NCBI GenBank assembly: GCA_030605285.1
Contig: JAUWIQ010000122.1
Location: 1 to 6,471 of the forward strand
Source: Planctomycetota bacterium
Lineage (GTDB): Bacteria > Planctomycetota > Planctomycetia > Pirellulales > UBA7805
DNA: 6,471 nucleotides
Reading direction: 5' to 3'
The notes below the pieces were generated by a model that did not search any database, was not told the origin of the DNA, and saw only the letters and a list, made by a program, of their open reading frames with translations. Positions 6,228-6,471 of this stretch are shown in pieces. The translations under genes and the position numbers were made by a program. The stretch's first letter is position 1, and every line of letters begins with the position of its first letter.

Positions 6228-6238
6228 ATTCAATCCTT
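6224..6238 (+). promoter_or_regulatory. Palindrome covering the permease ribosome binding site
   Basis: AAGGATTCAATCCTT is a 15-base palindrome around a central C. As RNA it could form AAGGA/UCCUU with a 5-base loop. AAGGA (6224-6228) is the only Shine-Dalgarno-like sequence before the ATG at 6241, at 12 bases, a little far. Folding would hide it. Alternatively the palindrome could be an operator for a dimeric regulator. Confidence 0.4.
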
Positions 6239-6240
6239 CG

Positions 6241-6471
6241 ATGGACCTTACCCATGCTCTGATTCTCTTTGGCGTAGGGCTTGCTGCCGGCTTCATTAAC
6301 GTCATGGCCGGTGGCGGATCGATGCTGACAGTCCCAACGATGATCATGATGGGACTGCCCGGGCCAATCGCCAACGGAACAAACCGCATTGCGATCCTCG
6401 TTCAGAATCTTGTGGCAGTCATTACTTTTTTCCGCCAAGGGTTTTTCGAATTTAAATGCAGCCTCAAACTA
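6241..6471 (+). CDS. TauE/SafE family (DUF81) membrane permease, 3'-truncated
   Basis: The first 77 codons are present; the frame is still open at the window edge. Residues 17-32 (GFINVMAGGGSMLTVP) followed by MGLPGPIANGTNR (37-49) match the first conserved half of TauE/SafE permeases, where an AGGGS-type motif and a downstream NGTNR-like motif are typical. Hydrophobic segments at about 5-35 and 48-65 fit the first membrane helices. Family members export sulfite, sulfoacetate or other small anions at the cytoplasmic membrane, but substrates are rarely predictable from sequence. ATG at 6241 is the first possible start, since TAA at 6223-6225 closes the frame upstream. The gene follows the terminator, so it probably belongs to a different transcription unit from the small paralogs. 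The family call is secure; whether the gene is intact cannot be judged. Confidence 0.9.
   Translation, partial: MDLTHALILFGVGLAAGFINVMAGGGSMLTVPTMIMMGLPGPIANGTNRIAILVQNLVAVITFFRQGFFEFKCSLKL

Noticed and set aside
6139..6240. Riboswitch or small RNA between copy 2 and the permease gene
   Set aside because: The region is about 100 bases long and explained by the terminator, its outer repeat and the palindrome; no known aptamer core is recognised.

Overview
This window looks like an ordinary chromosomal stretch from a planctomycete, probably of the Pirellulales type. The main reason is a two-gene cassette that is a hallmark of that phylum: a PSCyt1-PSCyt2(DUF1549)-PSD1(DUF1553) cytochrome-like protein followed directly by a Tat-exported DUF1501 protein. 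The moderate GC content and the mostly absent Shine-Dalgarno sequences fit. The assignment rests on gene families only; there is no rRNA or other phylogenetic marker here.

Layout, all genes on the + strand. Bases 1-2259 are the 3' part of the PSCyt/PSD1 gene; its start and first heme motif lie before the window. Bases 2312-3781 are the DUF1501 gene, 52 bases downstream and probably co-transcribed. Bases 3873-4841 encode an isopenicillin-N-synthase-like Fe(II)/2-oxoglutarate oxygenase with all expected active-site residues. After a 192-base gap there are two tandem, roughly 70% identical small genes (5034-5576 and 5587-6138). Each encodes a secreted protein with a carboxypeptidase-regulatory-like beta domain and a glycine-rich C-terminal membrane helix. 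A strong rho-independent terminator (6191-6223) closes this pair. Bases 6241-6471 are the 5' part of a TauE/SafE-type permease gene that runs off the window.

The first two genes probably act together in the periplasm or at the envelope; their biochemical role is not established. The oxygenase is cytoplasmic and its substrate cannot be read from the sequence. The tandem pair forms its own unit, with matched ribosome binding sites and a shared terminator. It is the least explained part of the window: the C-terminal helix is identical over 17 residues although 11 of those 17 codons differ, so its protein sequence is clearly under selection.

I found no tRNA, rRNA, CRISPR array, insertion sequence or phage gene. 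No intergenic stretch exceeds 300 bases. I do not see a clear new multi-gene system; the tandem paralogs and the control structures around 6147-6238 are the best leads.
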